This document shows, one piece after another, positions 1-7,203 of a DNA stretch of 39,350 nt (position 1 is its first letter; each line of letters begins with the position of its first letter). The notes under the pieces were generated by a model, which was not told where the DNA came from, did not search any database, and worked only from the letters and a program-made list of their open reading frames with translations. Origin of the DNA: Deltaproteobacteria bacterium (GTDB lineage Bacteria > Desulfobacterota > GWC2-55-46). The stretch is from NCBI GenBank assembly GCA_016234955.1, contig JACRNN010000204.1, forward strand, positions 1-39,350, in the 5' to 3' direction. The translations under genes and the position numbers were made by a program.

Positions 1-1
1 C

Positions 2-1747
2 TACAGCCACGCCTCGAACATAAACCGCTACTCCAACCTCATACTCTCCAGATGCCTGCACAGGAGCGAGAAAAAACCGTTATTATGGTACGGGAAAACG
101 TCGCGCGTAGACCACAACTACTCGATAACGCGCAACGTCCTTACGCTGCGCGACGCCGAGGCCTGCAAGAAAGACCCCTCCGCCGTAATCAAGGCGTTTG
201 AATACTCCCAGGCATTCGACGTGGAGATAGACCAGGCCGCAAAGGACCTGATAATAGGGTTCCTCGACGAATCCGACGGCGGCTTCAGGGAATCAAGGGA
301 CGTATCCGACTCATTCCTCAAGATACTCAAGGGCAGGAACGTATACAGGACGCTTCTTGAGATGCACAGGCTCAAGTTCCTCGACAGATACATACCCGAG
401 TTCGAGGAGATAAGCTGCAAGGTCCAGCACGACCTCTATCACATATACACGGTGGACGCGCATACGCTCTTCGCCATAAGGGAGATTGAAAGGCTCAAGG
501 GCGAATACAAGTCCGAGTTCGCGCTCCTTTCAACCATTTACGAAGAGACCCCGAACCCTGAGATACTGATGCTCGCCGTACTCTTCCACGATATCGGAAA
601 GGCCCACGGCAAGGGGCACGCCGAAAAGGGCGCGGCAATGGTCCCCGAGATATGCCGGAGGCTGCACCTCTCCGAAGACGACACCGCCCTCATAAAATTC
701 CTCGTGGAGAACCACCTCATCCTGGCCAACACCGCCCAGTACAGGGACCTCCACGACGAGAAGCTCGTGATCGAGTTCGCCAGAAAGGTCGGCGACATGG
801 AAAGGCTCAACCTGCTTTACCTCCTTACGTTCGCGGACGTGAGGGCGGTGGGCCCGGACGTATGGAGCCAGTGGAAGGGGGCGCTTTTTCAGGAGATCTA
901 CTTCAAGGTGCTGACGGTCCTTGAAAGGGGCACCTTCGAGGTCGTGGAGGCGGGGGCGAAGATCGAGGAGATAAGGCATAGGGTGACGGACCTGCTGGCC
1001 CGGAGCGGAGTAACGGAGGCCGACGTGGACGAGTACTTCGGGCTGCTGCCGCAGAGGTACTTCCTTTCAAACAGCCCGGACTCCATCGCCGGGCACATAG
1101 ACCTCCTTAAAAGGTTCGTCAACGTCCAGTACCTGATGACCGTCAGGCAGGATACCTCCAGAGAGTATACCGAGCTAATCATCTGCACGTACGACGTCCA
1201 CGGGCTCTTCTCCATGATAGCGGGTGTCATGGCCGCCAACGCGGTAAACATACTCGGGGCGCAGATAAACACGCTCAAGAACGGCATAGCGCTCGACATA
1301 CTGCAGGTGAACACGCCCCTCGGGGAGCTCATCACGGACGAAGGGAAGCTCAAGAAGATAGAAAAGGACCTATCGGACGTAATCACCGGCAGGGTCAGGG
1401 TGGCCAATCTCGTCGGCAGGAGAAAACCGTCGATCCTCGACAGGAAGGCCAAGCCCAAGGTAAGGACGACCGTTCAGATAGACAACGACGTCTCGGACGC
1501 CTACACCGTTATAGACATCCATACCCAGAATAGAATCGGGCTCCTCTACGACATTACGTCCACCCTTTCAAGGCTCGGACTCTACATCTACATAGCCAAG
1601 ATATCCACGAAAGGGGAGAGCGCCGCGGACATATTCTACGTAAAGGACATCTTCGGCCAGAAGATATACTATAAGGAGCGGCTCAGGGAGATAGTCGATA
1701 CGCTCTACAACCTCCTGACGGAGAAGGAGCCCGCGGCAAATGGCTGA
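2..1747 (+). CDS. glnD: PII uridylyltransferase/uridylyl-removing enzyme, C-terminal part (5' end outside window)
   Basis: GlnD adds and removes UMP on the PII signalling protein in response to glutamine, controlling nitrogen assimilation. The reading frame is open from base 2, so the first methionine (base 221) is internal and the gene runs off the left edge. The 581 visible residues lack the N-terminal nucleotidyltransferase domain but hold the rest: an HD phosphohydrolase domain with its metal-binding HD pair in LFHDIGKAHGKGH (about visible residues 194-206) and an upstream His in YTVDAHTL, then two C-terminal ACT domains (the second begins near VIDIHTQNRIGLLYDIT). Full-length family members are about 850-900 residues. 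The stop lies inside the start of xerD (8-nt overlap), so the two genes are probably co-translated. AGG and ATA codons are frequent. Confidence 0.95.
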   Translation, partial: YSHASNINRYSNLILSRCLHRSEKKPLLWYGKTSRVDHNYSITRNVLTLRDAEACKKDPSAVIKAFEYSQAFDVEIDQAAKDLIIGFLDESDGGFRESRDVSDSFLKILKGRNVYRTLLEMHRLKFLDRYIPEFEEISCKVQHDLYHIYTVDAHTLFAIREIERLKGEYKSEFALLSTIYEETPNPEILMLAVLFHDIGKAHGKGHAEKGAAMVPEICRRLHLSEDDTALIKFLVENHLILANTAQYRDLHDEKLVIEFARKVGDMERLNLLYLLTFADVRAVGPDVWSQWKGALFQEIYFKVLTVLERGTFEVVEAGAKIEEIRHRVTDLLARSGVTEADVDEYFGLLPQRYFLSNSPDSIAGHIDLLKRFVNVQYLMTVRQDTSREYTELIICTYDVHGLFSMIAGVMAANAVNILGAQINTLKNGIALDILQVNTPLGELITDEGKLKKIEKDLSDVITGRVRVANLVGRRKPSILDRKAKPKVRTTVQIDNDVSDAYTVIDIHTQNRIGLLYDITSTLSRLGLYIYIAKISTKGESAADIFYVKDIFGQKIYYKERLREIVDTLYNLLTEKEPAANG

Positions 1748-2654
1748 GACCGGGCTTGAAGATACCTGGGAGCGGCTCGTTGCCGAGTTCCTCGACTACA
1801 TAGTGGTGGAAAAGGGGCTCTCGGACAACACGCGCCTGTCCTACAGCCGGGACCTCATGCGTTTCGCCGCCTTCATGAGGGGCAGGGGTCCGTCCCTCAT
1901 GGACGCCAACGCCGATGACATATCCGCGTTTTTAGGGGAACTCAAGAAAGACGGCCAGTCGGCGCGCTCGTATACAAGGTCGCTCATAGCGATAAGGGGT
2001 TTTTACAGGTACCAGCAGAGAATGGGGAGGCTCAAGGCGTCCCCCTGCGCGTTTGTGGATATACCGAGGTTCACTAAAAGGCTGCCTGAGTTCCTCACGT
2101 TTGACGAGATAGACCGGCTCCTCGGGGCCCCCGGTGAGGACACCGCGCTCGGGCTGAGGGATAAGGCTATGCTTGAGACGCTCTATGCCACGGGGCTCCG
2201 GGTCTCGGAGCTGGTGAGGCTCAGGCTCAATGACCTGAACCTCCAGGGGGGGTATCTGACGGCCTTTGGCAAGGGGTCCAGGGAGCGGCTCGTCCCGATA
2301 GGGGAGTCCGCCATGTACTGGCTCGGACGCTATATGGCGGAATCAAGGCCCTCGCTCCTCAAAGGCAGGATGAGCAACCACCTCTTTGTAACCGCGCGCG
2401 GGACGATGATGACGAGGCAGAACTTCTGGCTCCTGATTAAGAAGGCCGCGCTTGTCGCAGGTATAGAGAGAATGAAGATGAAGCCCCACATCATGCGCCA
2501 CTCCTTTGCCACGCACCTGCTTGAGAGGGGGGCTGACCTCAGGATGGTCCAGGCCATGCTCGGACACGCCGACATCTCATCCACCCAGATATACACCCAC
2601 GTCACGAACGAGAGGCTCAAAGCCCTCCACAGGAAGGGACACCCGAGGGGGTAG
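1740..2654 (+). CDS. xerD: Tyrosine recombinase XerD
   Basis: Site-specific recombinase that with XerC resolves chromosome dimers at dif during cell division. The 304-residue length is normal for the family. An N-terminal SAM-like core-binding domain (about residues 10-95) precedes the catalytic domain, and the full catalytic set is visible: Arg154 (ATGLRVSEL), Lys178, His250-x-x-Arg253 (HIMRHSFATHL), His276 (LGHADIS) and nucleophile Tyr285 (TQIYTHV). The C-terminal HRKGHPRG resembles XerD rather than phage integrases. It overlaps glnD by 8 nt, a housekeeping arrangement, so I do not read it as the integrase of a genomic island. Confidence 0.93.
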   Translation: MAETGLEDTWERLVAEFLDYIVVEKGLSDNTRLSYSRDLMRFAAFMRGRGPSLMDANADDISAFLGELKKDGQSARSYTRSLIAIRGFYRYQQRMGRLKASPCAFVDIPRFTKRLPEFLTFDEIDRLLGAPGEDTALGLRDKAMLETLYATGLRVSELVRLRLNDLNLQGGYLTAFGKGSRERLVPIGESAMYWLGRYMAESRPSLLKGRMSNHLFVTARGTMMTRQNFWLLIKKAALVAGIERMKMKPHIMRHSFATHLLERGADLRMVQAMLGHADISSTQIYTHVTNERLKALHRKGHPRG

Positions 2655-2737
2655 TAGGCTTCGGGGGGCGCGGGGGGCGGCAGTCAGCGCGCTACATGCT
2701 GTTTTGTCAGGGTTTTGGTCATGGTCTGAACAGGGTC

Positions 2738-2848
2738 TTGAAGCTCCCCGCGGCTTTTCCGCGGGGAATCTTCGATATGTAAGGAAACAATTTCTATTCG
2801 CTCGCTTGATCCCGCAGCTTGGGGCTGGGGAATGCGCTCGCTATGCAT
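2738..2848. repeat. Interspersed repeat, full copy (about 111 bp)
   Basis: The left end starts with TTGAAGCTCCCCGCGGCTT and forms a hairpin at 2740-2773: stem CCCCGCGG (2746-2753) with CCGCGGGG (2759-2766), plus outer GAAG/CTTC pairing. The right end is GAATGCGCTCGCTATGCAT (2830-2848). Both 19-nt ends recur exactly at 4768-4815, where the middle is missing. It has no coding content, and no target duplication was found. It is probably a small non-autonomous element; a structured RNA or terminator for xerD are alternatives. Confidence 0.6.
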
Positions 2849-2939
2849 ACTCAATTGATACCAGCGGGAGGTATTACTTGACATAATATCCATTATGCGA
2901 CATTAAACTTATCCACGAGCCTGCAAGCCCACGTTAAAC

Positions 2940-2953
2940 AGGCCTTCCGGCCT
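2940..2953 (-). terminator. Short hairpin just after the outer-membrane-like gene
   Basis: In the minus-strand transcript, AGGCC-GGAA-GGCCT forms a 5-bp stem a few bases past the stop codon, followed by GTTTAAC. The stem is short and the T tract weak, so this is a possible rather than certain terminator. Confidence 0.35.
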
Positions 2954-2957
2954 TAGC

Positions 2958-3773
2958 TCAAAGCGTGTCGAAGTAGTGTTTTGCCTCCAACAGGAATATG
3001 TTCTGCGATATTGAGCGCTCCTTGAAGTTCATATACTGCCCGTATGTGGCGCGAAACTCCGTGTTCGGTGACTTGACGTCAAAAGGCCTCCATGCCAGCC
3101 CTCCCTCAAGATGGCTGTTCGTGTTTATGAACTTTATCTCCCCGAAGGCATAGAGCTTTTTGGGATCCTTCAGGATATCGTAGTTGAGGTTCACATCGAA
3201 CAGAATGCCCGGCTTGAACGGTTCGCCGTCCGGCTCCACAAGCTCCTTACTGAAAAAATACCCGGCGGAGGCGTAGCCCCAGAGCCGTTCCCTGTCGAAG
3301 TAATACCTGACGTCGGCCGCGCTCCCGTCCTTGAATCCGGACGGTTTATCAGGGCTTGTGCCCCTGTTCAGATTCGCCAGCGAAATGAGCCATATCCTGA
3401 ACTCGATGTTTTTGTCCTTGAGCGGCCTCATCGCCGCGCCGATTACCAGGTCGTACTCTCTTTTCGTAAAATCGAAACTCCCCTGGTTCAGATTCGTCGT
3501 CACTCCCGGGGTCGGCTTCTCCGTAAAAAAGTCATTGTTGATAAAGGCATAGTACTCCCTGGTGCCTATGTTCAGATTTATCTCCAGACGCATAAGCGGG
3601 TCGTAAACCAGGCCGTTCGGGGCCACGATGTGGCTGTCGAACGGATAAAAGCCTATGCCCGCGTCGCCCCAGGCCCCGGCATAGCATGTGACCGGTAAAA
3701 ACAGCAGAACAACGAAAAATATGATGTAGCCCGTAGAAAACCTTCCAGCCCAAAGCTGATGTTTCGTCGCCAT
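2958..3773 (-). CDS. Predicted outer-membrane beta-barrel-like protein, function unknown
   Basis: I do not recognise this 271-residue family. It has an N-terminal signal peptide (hydrophobic IIFFVVLLFLPV, likely cut after CYA near residue 32), no further hydrophobic helices, and then many alternating aromatic/polar stretches such as REYYAFINNDFF, YDLVIGAAM, LWGYASAGYFF and LEGGLAWRPF, as expected of a small outer-membrane barrel. The C-terminus (HYFDTL) has an aromatic residue near the end. A strong AGGAGG lies 17 nt upstream of the ATG, too far to be ideal, with a nearer GGGA; I found no in-frame alternative start between them. Context (cytochrome and RAM protein upstream) gives no functional clue. 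Confidence 0.7.
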   Translation of the reverse strand: MATKHQLWAGRFSTGYIIFFVVLLFLPVTCYAGAWGDAGIGFYPFDSHIVAPNGLVYDPLMRLEINLNIGTREYYAFINNDFFTEKPTPGVTTNLNQGSFDFTKREYDLVIGAAMRPLKDKNIEFRIWLISLANLNRGTSPDKPSGFKDGSAADVRYYFDRERLWGYASAGYFFSKELVEPDGEPFKPGILFDVNLNYDILKDPKKLYAFGEIKFINTNSHLEGGLAWRPFDVKSPNTEFRATYGQYMNFKERSISQNIFLLEAKHYFDTL

Positions 3774-3861
3774 ATTCCCGTACCGGTCTTCCTCCTTGAT
3801 TTGGATGCAGAAATACCCGCCGCCTCTCCCGTCGTGTTTCGATATGCATGCAGGGGCCGGT

Positions 3862-4095
3862 TCAGTCTATTATCACGTTCGTCAGGGTCCTCTTGACGTA
3901 GCTCAGGGACTGTATCTTGCTGATGACCACGTCGCCTAAGACCTTGAAGTTCGAGGCGGCCACATGGGCTATTATGTCGTATGGGCCTGTGACCACGCGC
4001 CCGCCCTTGACCCCGCCTATCTTCAGGAGCTTACTCATGACTTCTCTGGACTTCCCATGCTCGCATTCGATAAAGACATAAGCCTCTACAGCCAT
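3862..4095 (-). CDS. Stand-alone Lrp/AsnC-type ligand-binding (RAM) domain protein
   Basis: This 77-residue protein matches the C-terminal effector domain of Lrp/AsnC regulators, without the DNA-binding helix-turn-helix. Hallmarks are an opening beta strand (AYVFIECEHGK), the central VVTGPYDIIAHVAA strand-turn, and the closing YVKRTLTNVI. Family members form ring oligomers that bind small effectors such as amino acids; a free-standing one can only act through a partner or as a sensor. The start is well supported by GGAGGGGG two bases before the ATG. The leader is AT-rich and contains an inverted pair GTTTTC/GAAAAC. Its partner cannot be identified from the neighbours. Confidence 0.85.
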   Translation of the reverse strand: MAVEAYVFIECEHGKSREVMSKLLKIGGVKGGRVVTGPYDIIAHVAASNFKVLGDVVISKIQSLSYVKRTLTNVIID

Positions 4096-4167
4096 AGCCC
4101 CCTCCGTTAATGTTTGATATTTATTATGATGTTTTCCCGATAAACATTTGAAAACAATCTTTGAATA

Positions 4168-4680
4168 TCAGACATGAAAGATGTTGCGATGGCAGTCCAC
4201 ACAGGTCGCCTTGCCTGATTTCATGCTTGCATGGGCGGCCCTGCCGAACTCCGTTGAAGGTTTTGGCGCCTTGTGGCAGGTCCTGCATGACGCGCTGTCC
4301 CAGGACCTGATAGACTCCCTCGCCCTCGCGGCGAACTCCTCCCTGTGCGCGTCAAAGGCCTCTTTCGTGCCGAGGTCATATCTGAACTCGCTGATAATGT
4401 CCCTTACCCCCTCAACGATATGGGTCTTGACCTTTTGAGGGAACCAGGGCGGGAAATGGCAGTCCCTGCATTCAGGGTTTATACCGAGCGTCCCGTAGTG
4501 CCTCGACCTCTTGAGGGCTTCATACGGGTAGCTCATGGAGTGGCAGGATAGGCAAAACCCGGTGGAACTGAAGTACCTCTCGGCTGAAAACACCGCGTAA
4601 GCCGCGGCGAACACGATAACGGCTGTAACAACAATAATCCTTCCTTTCCCTTTATGCATCATTCCGGGCATCTCTACCAT
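4168..4680 (-). CDS. NapC/NirT-like membrane-anchored tetraheme cytochrome c
   Basis: The family passes electrons from the quinol pool to periplasmic reductases. The 170-residue protein has one N-terminal membrane anchor (about residues 14-32, RIIVVTAVIVFAAAYAVF) and four c-type haem motifs: CLSCH (43-47), CRDCH (71-75), CRTCH (132-136) and CVDCH (160-164). The spacing and the NPECRDCHFP stretch fit NapC/NirT/NrfH proteins, and the length is close to NrfH. No terminal reductase gene is next to it. The start is uncertain: Met1 has no clear ribosome binding site, and Met4, Met7 or Met8 are alternatives that leave the anchor intact. Confidence 0.87.
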   Translation of the reverse strand: MVEMPGMMHKGKGRIIVVTAVIVFAAAYAVFSAERYFSSTGFCLSCHSMSYPYEALKRSRHYGTLGINPECRDCHFPPWFPQKVKTHIVEGVRDIISEFRYDLGTKEAFDAHREEFAARARESIRSWDSASCRTCHKAPKPSTEFGRAAHASMKSGKATCVDCHRNIFHV

Positions 4681-4767
4681 GTTTTTATATCGACCCGCGT
4701 ATTTAGCTTACCAGATTTTCCCCGGTTTACAAGGGTCTCTCTTGATTATCTACGCCCTGCGGTAAGT

Positions 4768-4815
4768 TTGAAGCTCCCCGCGGCTTGGGCTTAGGAGAAT
4801 GCGCTCGCTATGCAT
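4768..4815. repeat. Interspersed repeat, internally deleted copy (48 bp)
   Basis: It has the same two 19-nt ends as the full copy at 2738-2848 (TTGAAGCTCCCCGCGGCTT at 4768-4786 and GAATGCGCTCGCTATGCAT at 4797-4815), joined directly by about ten bases, so roughly 63 bp of the middle is absent. It is in the same orientation as the full copy and sits just beyond the tRNA terminator. Confidence 0.65.
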
Positions 4816-4819
4816 GTTC

Positions 4820-4856
4820 AAAAGAAAAGGGGCCACGAAAAAACTCGCAACCCCTT
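4820..4856 (-). terminator. Rho-independent terminator of tRNA-Arg
   Basis: Eight bases past the tRNA CCA end, the minus-strand transcript reads AAGGGG...CCCCTT (4851-4856 with 4827-4832), with further inner pairing including three G-U pairs and CGA/TCG, followed by TTTTCTTTT. Confidence 0.72.
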
Positions 4857-4864
4857 GATTTTCT

Positions 4865-4941
4865 TGGCGCCCCCGAGACGATTCGAACGTCCGGCACACG
4901 GATTAGGAATCCGTTGCTCTATCCTACTGAGCTACGGGGGC
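4865..4941 (-). tRNA. tRNA-Arg (anticodon CCT)
   Basis: The cloverleaf is complete: acceptor GCCCCCG/CGGGGGC, D arm with AGCTCAGTAGGATAGAGC, anticodon stem ACGGA/TCCGT around loop TTCCTAA (anticodon CCT), variable loop GTGCC, T stem GGACG/CGTCT (one G-T pair) with loop TTCGAAT, discriminator G and an encoded CCA at 4865-4867. It reads AGG, which the genes around it use heavily. It has its own promoter and terminator, so it is a single-gene transcript. Confidence 0.97.
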
Positions 4942-4961
4942 GTGGAATTTTTAAGAGTAAT

Positions 4962-4990
4962 AATTTATCAAAAACGTTGTCCGCTGTCAA
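4962..4990 (-). promoter_or_regulatory. Sigma-70-type promoter of tRNA-Arg
   Basis: On the minus strand a perfect -35 box TTGACA (4985-4990) is followed after exactly 17 nt by TAAATT (4962-4967), four of six to TATAAT. The tRNA 5' end lies 20 nt past the -10 box. Confidence 0.75.
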
Positions 4991-5058
4991 TCTCTTAATA
5001 ACACGCCCCGAAGCAAACCGCGGGGTAAATGAGGGCGTCTTTGTCGGGCCCGGCCTCT

Positions 5059-6282
5059 TCAGATGATTATCCCGCCCGCCACCGGATACCCGGCGTGTTC
5101 GAGTACGAACCTGCCCGTCTCCGGGATATCCGAGAAGCTGTCCACCGCCACCGGCCTGTCAAGCCTTATCTCCACCTCGGCGACCTCGGCCGGCTTTATC
5201 GTGGACGCGTCGTTTTCGACAATCTCCACCGAGGCCGGGTCGAACCTCCTGTATATCTTCTCGATCCTGCCCTTTACCTCCTGCGTGGCGCACTTGAACG
5301 TGAGAGGGACCCCGAGCTTGTAGTCCTTGTCCACCATCCAGAAGATGTTCGCGCGCACCGAGTCCGTTATAGTCGAAGTCACCGCATCGACGATTATATC
5401 GCCCCTTTTAAGGCCGTCACCCTCTACGCGTATCCCTATGCACTCCGTGGCCTGGGCCTCGGTCAGCCCGTCTTCGAGGAACTTCCTTATCTCAAGCACT
5501 CTCGCGGCAGCCTTGCCTGGCAGGATGAAGACGTCCTGCCCTTTCCTCAGGACGCCTGCCTCCACGCGCCCCACGGCTATCTCGCCGCCGTCCAGGTCGT
5601 ACATGTCCTGCACCGGGAACCTGAGCCCCTTTTCCTCCACCTTCAACGCCCTGAAACTGTCGAGGGCCTGCAGCACCGTAGGGCCCTGATACCAGGAGAG
5701 GTTTTCCGTCTTTTTCGCGACGTTCTCGCCCTTGATGGCCGAGATGGGTATGACGTAAGCGGGGGATATGTTCAGGCGGCCGAGGACCGAGGATATCTCA
5801 TTCTCTATGGACCTGAAGGCCTCCTCGGAGTATCCGGCGAGGTCCATCTTGTTTACGAGCACGGCGACCTGCCTGACGCCGAGGAGCCCGAGTATGTAGC
5901 AGTGCCTCAATGTCTGCTCCCGGATGCCCTGGCTGATGTCCACAAGGAGGATCGCCGCCTCGGCCTGGGAGACTCCGCTTATCATGTTCTTCAGGAACTC
6001 CTTGTGCCCCGGCGCGTCGATAATCACGTACCTCCTCTTTTCGGTTGAGAAGAAGGTATGGGCTATGTCTATGGTTATGCCCCTCTTCCTCTCCTCCTCG
6101 AGGTTGTCCATCATGAACGCGAACTCGACGTCCTTGCCTTGAAGCGTTGACGCCTTTTTTATCTCATCGAGCTTCTCCGGCGGCAGCGACCCTGTGTCAT
6201 AAAAGAGCCTGCCCACGAGCGTGGATTTGCCGTGGTCGACGTGGCCGACTATGACTATATGAAGGGACTTCTCTTCCATCAT
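5059..6282 (-). CDS. cysN: Sulfate adenylyltransferase GTPase subunit
   Basis: CysN is the GTPase that drives CysD to make adenosine phosphosulfate (APS) from sulfate and ATP. EF-Tu-type GTPase motifs are all present: GHVDHGKST (13-21), switch region [17 protein letters not shown] (89-93), NKMD (144-147) and SAIKGEN, followed by two beta-barrel domains. At 407 residues it ends after the translation-factor-like domains, so it is not a CysN-CysC fusion, and no APS kinase gene lies in the window. AGGAGG sits 5 nt before the first ATG (8 nt before a second ATG). It follows cysD after a 78-nt gap in one operon. Confidence 0.95.
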   Translation of the reverse strand: MMEEKSLHIVIVGHVDHGKSTLVGRLFYDTGSLPPEKLDEIKKASTLQGKDVEFAFMMDNLEEERKRGITIDIAHTFFSTEKRRYVIIDAPGHKEFLKNMISGVSQAEAAILLVDISQGIREQTLRHCYILGLLGVRQVAVLVNKMDLAGYSEEAFRSIENEISSVLGRLNISPAYVIPISAIKGENVAKKTENLSWYQGPTVLQALDSFRALKVEEKGLRFPVQDMYDLDGGEIAVGRVEAGVLRKGQDVFILPGKAAARVLEIRKFLEDGLTEAQATECIGIRVEGDGLKRGDIIVDAVTSTITDSVRANIFWMVDKDYKLGVPLTFKCATQEVKGRIEKIYRRFDPASVEIVENDASTIKPAEVAEVEIRLDRPVAVDSFSDIPETGRFVLEHAGYPVAGGIII

Positions 6283-6360
6283 TCAATCCTCCTCACTCCT
6301 CGACGCCTTGCATCCGAATCTTTTTGAGCAGCCTGAACAACTTGAGTTTCTCGGCAACCC

Positions 6361-7164
6361 CTACATGTACCCGAGCGACCGGAGCTTCTGCATCGTATAT
6401 GCGTCCTCCTTGTCCTGCGCCCTGCCGGCGCGCTCGGAGGTCTTTGTGGTCTTGAGCTCCTCTATTATCTCGTCCACGCTTGAGGCCTGAGACTCGACCG
6501 GGCCGCAGCAGGGCGCGCAACCTATCGACCTGTACCTCTTGCCTTCCTTGCTGAAGTAGAGCTCGGTCACCGGGATATTCTCCCTTTTTATGTACTCCCA
6601 TATGTCGAGCTCGGTCATGTGGAGTATGGGGTGGATTCTGAAGTGGTTGTCCTCTTCGGTGGTGGATTTGAACTGGTCCCATAGCTCGGCCGGCTGGTCC
6701 TCGTAGTTCCATTTGAAGTCCACGTCCCTCGGGGAAAACACCCTCTCCTTCGCCCTTATCCCGTGCTCGTCCCTCCTGATGCCGAGCAGGAGCGCCTTGA
6801 AGCCGCGCCTGGCTATGGTCTGCTTGAGGGCGTTCGTCTTGAGCTCGTTGCAGCAGTCGAGCTTTGCCCCCTTTGAAGGCCCCATGCCGGCGGCCACCTG
6901 GCCCTCGTTGCGCCCGATTATCAGGTCGAGGCCCCACTTCTTCGCGTACTCGTCCCTGAACCTGTACATCTCCGGGAATTTGTAGGTCGTGTCTATATGG
7001 ATGACGGGGAAGGGTATGCGTCCGAAGAACGCCTTCCTGCAGAGCCAGAGGAGCGTCGTCGAGTCCTTGCCCACGGACCAGAGCATGGCGATGTCCCTGA
7101 ACCTGCTGTACGCCTCGCGTATGATGAATATGCTCCTGTTCTCAAGTTCGGTCAGATGGTCCAT
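6361..7164 (-). CDS. cysD: Sulfate adenylyltransferase catalytic subunit
   Basis: This is the ATP pyrophosphatase-type subunit of ATP sulfurylase; with CysN it makes APS for sulfate assimilation or sulfate transfer. The 267-residue protein has the PP-loop SVGKDS (30-35), the HIDTTYKFPEMY strand, GIRRDEHGIRAKERVFSPRD, and the C-terminal substrate region RSIGCAPCCGPVES. It is slightly shorter than the common 300-residue form. GAGAGGG lies 8 nt before the ATG. It is 39 nt downstream of the phosphodiesterase gene at 7204, so the operon appears to be oxidoreductase, phosphodiesterase, cysD, cysN. Confidence 0.95.
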   Translation of the reverse strand: MDHLTELENRSIFIIREAYSRFRDIAMLWSVGKDSTTLLWLCRKAFFGRIPFPVIHIDTTYKFPEMYRFRDEYAKKWGLDLIIGRNEGQVAAGMGPSKGAKLDCCNELKTNALKQTIARRGFKALLLGIRRDEHGIRAKERVFSPRDVDFKWNYEDQPAELWDQFKSTTEEDNHFRIHPILHMTELDIWEYIKRENIPVTELYFSKEGKRYRSIGCAPCCGPVESQASSVDEIIEELKTTKTSERAGRAQDKEDAYTMQKLRSLGYM

Positions 7165-7203
7165 CCAGGTTACCCTCTCCTTTAATCGAATATCATAGTT
7201 TAA

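Larger units (their letters stand above)
2655..2957. other. Convergent intergenic region (303 bp) without a gene
   Basis: This lies between the convergent ends of xerD (plus) and an outer-membrane-like gene (minus). It holds the interspersed repeat at 2738-2848, a short inverted repeat CATAAT-ATCC-ATTATG at 2882-2897, and a small hairpin at 2940-2953. I see no credible coding sequence; short open frames crossing it read through the repeat. Confidence 0.7.
4681..5058. other. 378-bp stretch between cytochrome and cysN carrying tRNA-Arg and a repeat
   Basis: No protein gene is supported here. It contains, left to right, the leader of the cytochrome gene, the short repeat copy (4768-4815), a terminator, tRNA-Arg and the tRNA promoter. 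The part just after cysN (about 4995-5058) is GC-rich with weak inverted repeats (CCCCG/CGGGG) that might end the cysDN transcript. Confidence 0.6.

Noticed and set aside
1740-2654. XerD as a genomic-island integrase
   Set aside because: It overlaps glnD, has the housekeeping XerD C-terminus, and no attachment-site repeats flank the minus-strand block.
2878-2907. TTGACA box on the plus strand suggesting a promoter
   Set aside because: No convincing -10 box is at the right distance, and no plus-strand gene follows.
5029-6048. Long plus-strand open frame opposite cysN
   Set aside because: It is antisense to a gene with every GTPase motif, has skewed composition, and shows no recognisable motif.
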